From contig NW_008805073.1 in the NCBI RefSeq assembly GCF_000004825.1, forward strand, positions 992,001 through 1,056,000: 64,000 nucleotides of DNA, written 5' to 3'. The notes below the pieces were generated by a model. It was not told where the DNA came from, did not search any database, and saw only the letters and a list, made by a program, of their open reading frames with translations. Positions 61,001 to 64,000 of the stretch are shown here, one piece after another. The first letter of the stretch is position 1; the number at the start of each line of letters is the position of its first letter. The stretch is from Heterostelium album PN500 (taxonomy: Eukaryota; Evosea; Eumycetozoa; Acytosteliales; Acytosteliaceae). The position numbers and the translations under genes were made by a program.

Positions 61001-64000
61001 AAATGCAATGTAATGAAGTGAAAACAAGTCATTTGCCACATAATTCTTAATATCAGGTGGATTACTTGGTAGAATTGGTGCGATTGCATTACTTGATTTC
61101 TCTCCATTAGGAGCAACAAATTTTGTAGTGGTTCTTAGTGCTGGGAACTCAGCACTAATTTTATCAATAGTAGGAGGACTATTCTTTAGGTTTGGAGTGA
61201 TTTCATGAATCTCTCTTGGATATTTAGAAATGTGATTTCCATTAATGAAATCTTTAACCTCCACTTCATATGTGTTAGTCCATTGACCTCTTTGAACTTT
61301 GATTGGTTGTGTAACTGAGCAAAATAGATCTACTGAGTTTCCTTTATTGGGTTTTGTCAAATCATTATTTTTATCTACAACATTGTATTGACGGACCATT
61401 CTGTTGAATTGATATGAAAGTGTTGGGTGTTGTATACAAACCAGACCACCTCCTCTACCAGCTATAAATTATATAAATAAAATAAAAGAATTAGTATTAA
61501 AAATAAGAAAATGATTTGAATATTATAAATTACCTTGACCATTGTGTCTGTTTGAATCACCAAAACAAAAATAATTTTCTAAAATTATTCAAAAATTTAA
61601 TATATTGATGAATATGAATTAATTTAAATTGTGATATTACCTTTGGCATTTAGAGCCTGATCACCATAAGCAGGATACATCGGAATTCCTAATTTCGAAT
61701 GTTCCTAATTAATTGGTTAGATATTATCATAATTTTCTAGTAAAAGAAAAACTTACATTTGAATAACCAGAGAATTGAATAGATTTTGTTTCTAATAACA
61801 AATCATCATTTGGAATTCTGAGATATGGTGGAAAATTTAAAAATCCAACATTTGACACTCCTGAAGAAATATCAGTCTGAAAAGTCTTTGTTGCGTAAAA
61901 GAAATCCACAAAATATTTTCTATCCATTTCTTTTGCCAGAACTGTCCAAATATCAACTCCATCCACTAATCTTTTGAAAGAATCATCTTTTGTATTTGAT
62001 GTTTTCATGACAACATATTCATTTAGATTTGCATTGTTATTAATTTTAGCATCCACAAAGAGAGAATCTTTGTTTCCAATTTTCATAAAGTATTGAATCT
62101 TCAAATTTCCACCAATTTCGATTGGGTTTTTCTTCCACCAACATTTGTTTTCAAGTCCAATATTTTGTGTTAAAAGCGTTCCACAATCTTCAACAAGTCG
62201 TGTTTGATTTTTAGATTCTGGTTTGGTTCCTCTTTGTGTACGTGTTTTAAGAAGGACATTATAATTAATTGATAAATAATCATAAAGATAAGGGTATTTA
62301 TCTTGTTTGTCATTTGCCCATCTATTCATATTTTGAAAGACATTGTTTTTTTCGAGAAGATAACCATCATTCTTCAAGTAATACTCTGCAACATCATCAA
62401 GATGATTGAATGTATAACAAAAGAAATGTTGATTGAAATCTGGTCTTCCAAGGAATTTCACTCCATCTTTTGGTTCGAGGTATTCATCCTTATCATCTGA
62501 AGTATAACCTGGAAATGCTGAATTTTGAAACAAAGTTAGAAATTTAAAGAGATTGGAAAATTAAAAATAAATAATTACCTGGATTTGAATGATGAATATG
62601 AATTCCATTGATATGATCGTTGGCATCAGGATCTTCCCAAAATACCATTCCTTTAACATGTCCATTTGGCATCAATGTATTAAATCTTTTATTTTTTGAT
62701 TTAAATGTACCTGACCTTCCACCTTTTTCATCTCTTCCTTCAGGTTGATCATTAAAAAACATATAGTAATAATAACTATGTTGGTTAAAAGTAGCTTCAA
62801 TTGGACTGAATACACTGAAATCGGTAGATGTTGTATGTTGAAGGTTATCAAGACGTTTGAGTCGATCCATTGTTGAGTCGATATATAAATATTCGTTGGT
62901 ATGATGGATTTTATAGACAAACCACCAATCAACTGCATTGTTACTTTTGTCAGGAAGTGGTGGTCCAAGACATGATAATCTATTTGATTTGAAAACAATA
63001 TCATCTCCAGATGACACTCCATTCACTGTGATCGTCACTGAATGTGTTCCATAATTCAATAAATCTTTCATTTTACATATTACTTGGGTATTGGTGATTT
63101 TTTGAATTTTACATGATGATGATCCTACTGAAATTGATACTTGACCGGAAACAGTTCCAAAAGAAGTTCCAACGATTGTGAGAGTTTGAATAGTTTTCTC
63201 AAATCCTTGAATTGGTATTAATTTATCAATTTTCGGACCAACATAATCGATTTTGAAATTCGATGGATATGAATATTCATCATCATTTGATTTAACAATC
63301 AATGTAATTCCATAACTTCCTGACTTGTATCTTGGTATTTGACAAGTCAATTTTGTTTGTCTATTTAAAGTGCAACTGGATGATTGGATTTCAATTGATC
63401 CAAATCGAATCAAAGTTACTAAATCCAAATTAACTCCAATGATATCAAAATTACCACCACCTGTTGGGTTGGTATTTGTTCGTGAAACTTGTGTCACACT
63501 TGGTTCAACAAATGAAAATACTTTTGTTGTATCGACTGTTTGTCCTTTGATAGAAAATGAAATAGGTTGATTTGAGACTTCTCTTGGAGGTATTGAACAC
63601 GTGAATAAATTAATTGATGATCTTTCAAGATATTCACAATATTGATTTCCAATCTTAAATGAAATTACATCATCAAGAATCTCTTGATCTACTTCTGGGA
63701 AGTTATGAACTTGAATTGAAACTGGTGTGTATGATTTTGAATGTCCTCTGTCGATATTAATACCAACAAATGTTCCTTCTCCGATATTAATATTTAAAAT
63801 ATTACTTGTAATTCCATTGTCAATGATTGTCACTGGATAGCTTCCTGTTGCATGATTTTTGGTATCGAGTTGAAATGTGATTGTATTTGTTGATATAATA
63901 ATTGGTGTGAAATGAGTTTGACCAACTTGAACATTTGAATTTTGACCAAACCGACCTTGAACTTGAATATTCTGTAGACCTGGATTAACAACAGGATTTG
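58063..64000 (-). CDS. Gene D: secreted IPT/TIG-DNase II protein, paralogue of C (partial at window edge)
   Basis: Minus-strand exons: from the window edge to 62579, then 62517-61757, 61704-61641, 61578-61534, 61461-60518, 60460-60375 and 60307-58063. Exon lengths match gene C except for small in-frame differences (+6 and +3 bp). The visible part starts inside the N-terminal IPT/TIG array and covers the DNase II domain, the unnamed region and the C-terminal IPT/TIG domains ending YNLI. The frame is open throughout, including the A-rich stretch where gene C loses a base. No mucin tail. The signal peptide and first domains lie beyond 64000. As with gene C, a secreted acid DNase is expected. Confidence 0.82.
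61434..62975 (-). other. DNase II catalytic domain of gene D
   Basis: It shows VDWWFVYKI, EYLYIDS, FFNDQPEGRD, then PNGHVKGMVFWEDPDANDHI with the first HxK (HVK codons 62652-62660). The second HxK is EHSKLGI at the start of the 64 bp exon (HSK codons 61693-61701), and the end is GDSNRHNGQ-GRGGGLVC. This is the cleanest copy in the window and the best reference for gene C. Confidence 0.85.

Noticed and set aside
1-64000. tRNA, rRNA or other structured RNA genes
   Set aside because: I looked for tRNA T-arm-like sequence (GGTTCRAATCC) and other known patterns in the gaps and found none. A covariance-model scan would be decisive.

Overview
The window is eukaryotic and reads as a dictyostelid (social amoeba) chromosome segment. 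The reasons are very AT-rich intergenic DNA with long poly-A and poly-T runs, short AT-rich introns with GTAAGT/GTATGT donors and TAG or AAG acceptors, Asn and Gln homopolymers inside proteins, and secreted proteins built from long arrays of IPT/TIG domains. I cannot fix the species from the sequence alone. All gene models were spliced by eye.

Layout. Positions 1-4500 carry ordinary single-copy genes: the 3' end of an unidentified gene, a kinetochore Spc25 homologue with two E2F-like promoter sites, a cis-prenyltransferase (dehydrodolichyl diphosphate synthase), and an unrecognised minus-strand gene. Positions 5227-64000 are dominated by four giant related genes in the order A(+) 5227-25685, C(-) 25921-33205, B(+) 33887-49460 and D(-) 58063 to beyond the window. 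A and B are paralogues of each other, as are C and D. A/C and B/D each form a convergent pair, so a two-gene unit has been duplicated. The A/C gap is 235 bp. The B/D gap is 8.6 kb and holds degenerate material: a zinc-finger relic, a broken non-LTR (LINE) reverse transcriptase, a DDE transposase relic and small low-confidence ORFs.

All four giant proteins share one plan: (signal peptide) - IPT/TIG array - DNase II-like domain - unnamed conserved region - more IPT/TIG domains. A and B add a huge Thr/Ser-rich mucin-like tail. C and D keep both DNase II HxK catalytic motifs (HVK and HSK) and look like active secreted nucleases. A and B have LGK and IDK at the same places, so both catalytic histidines are gone while the fold residues remain. 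Each convergent unit therefore pairs a probable active DNase II-IPT protein with a probable inactive, mucin-tailed relative. A plausible role, by inference only, is extracellular matrix or sheath anchoring combined with extracellular DNA degradation or binding.

Several frameshifts interrupt A, B and C, but at different places in each paralogue, and each is intact in its partner. In A, seven small changes within about 610 bp of one unit of a 1.09 kb tandem repeat all add bases. This looks more like consensus error in repeats than gene decay, but that cannot be settled here.
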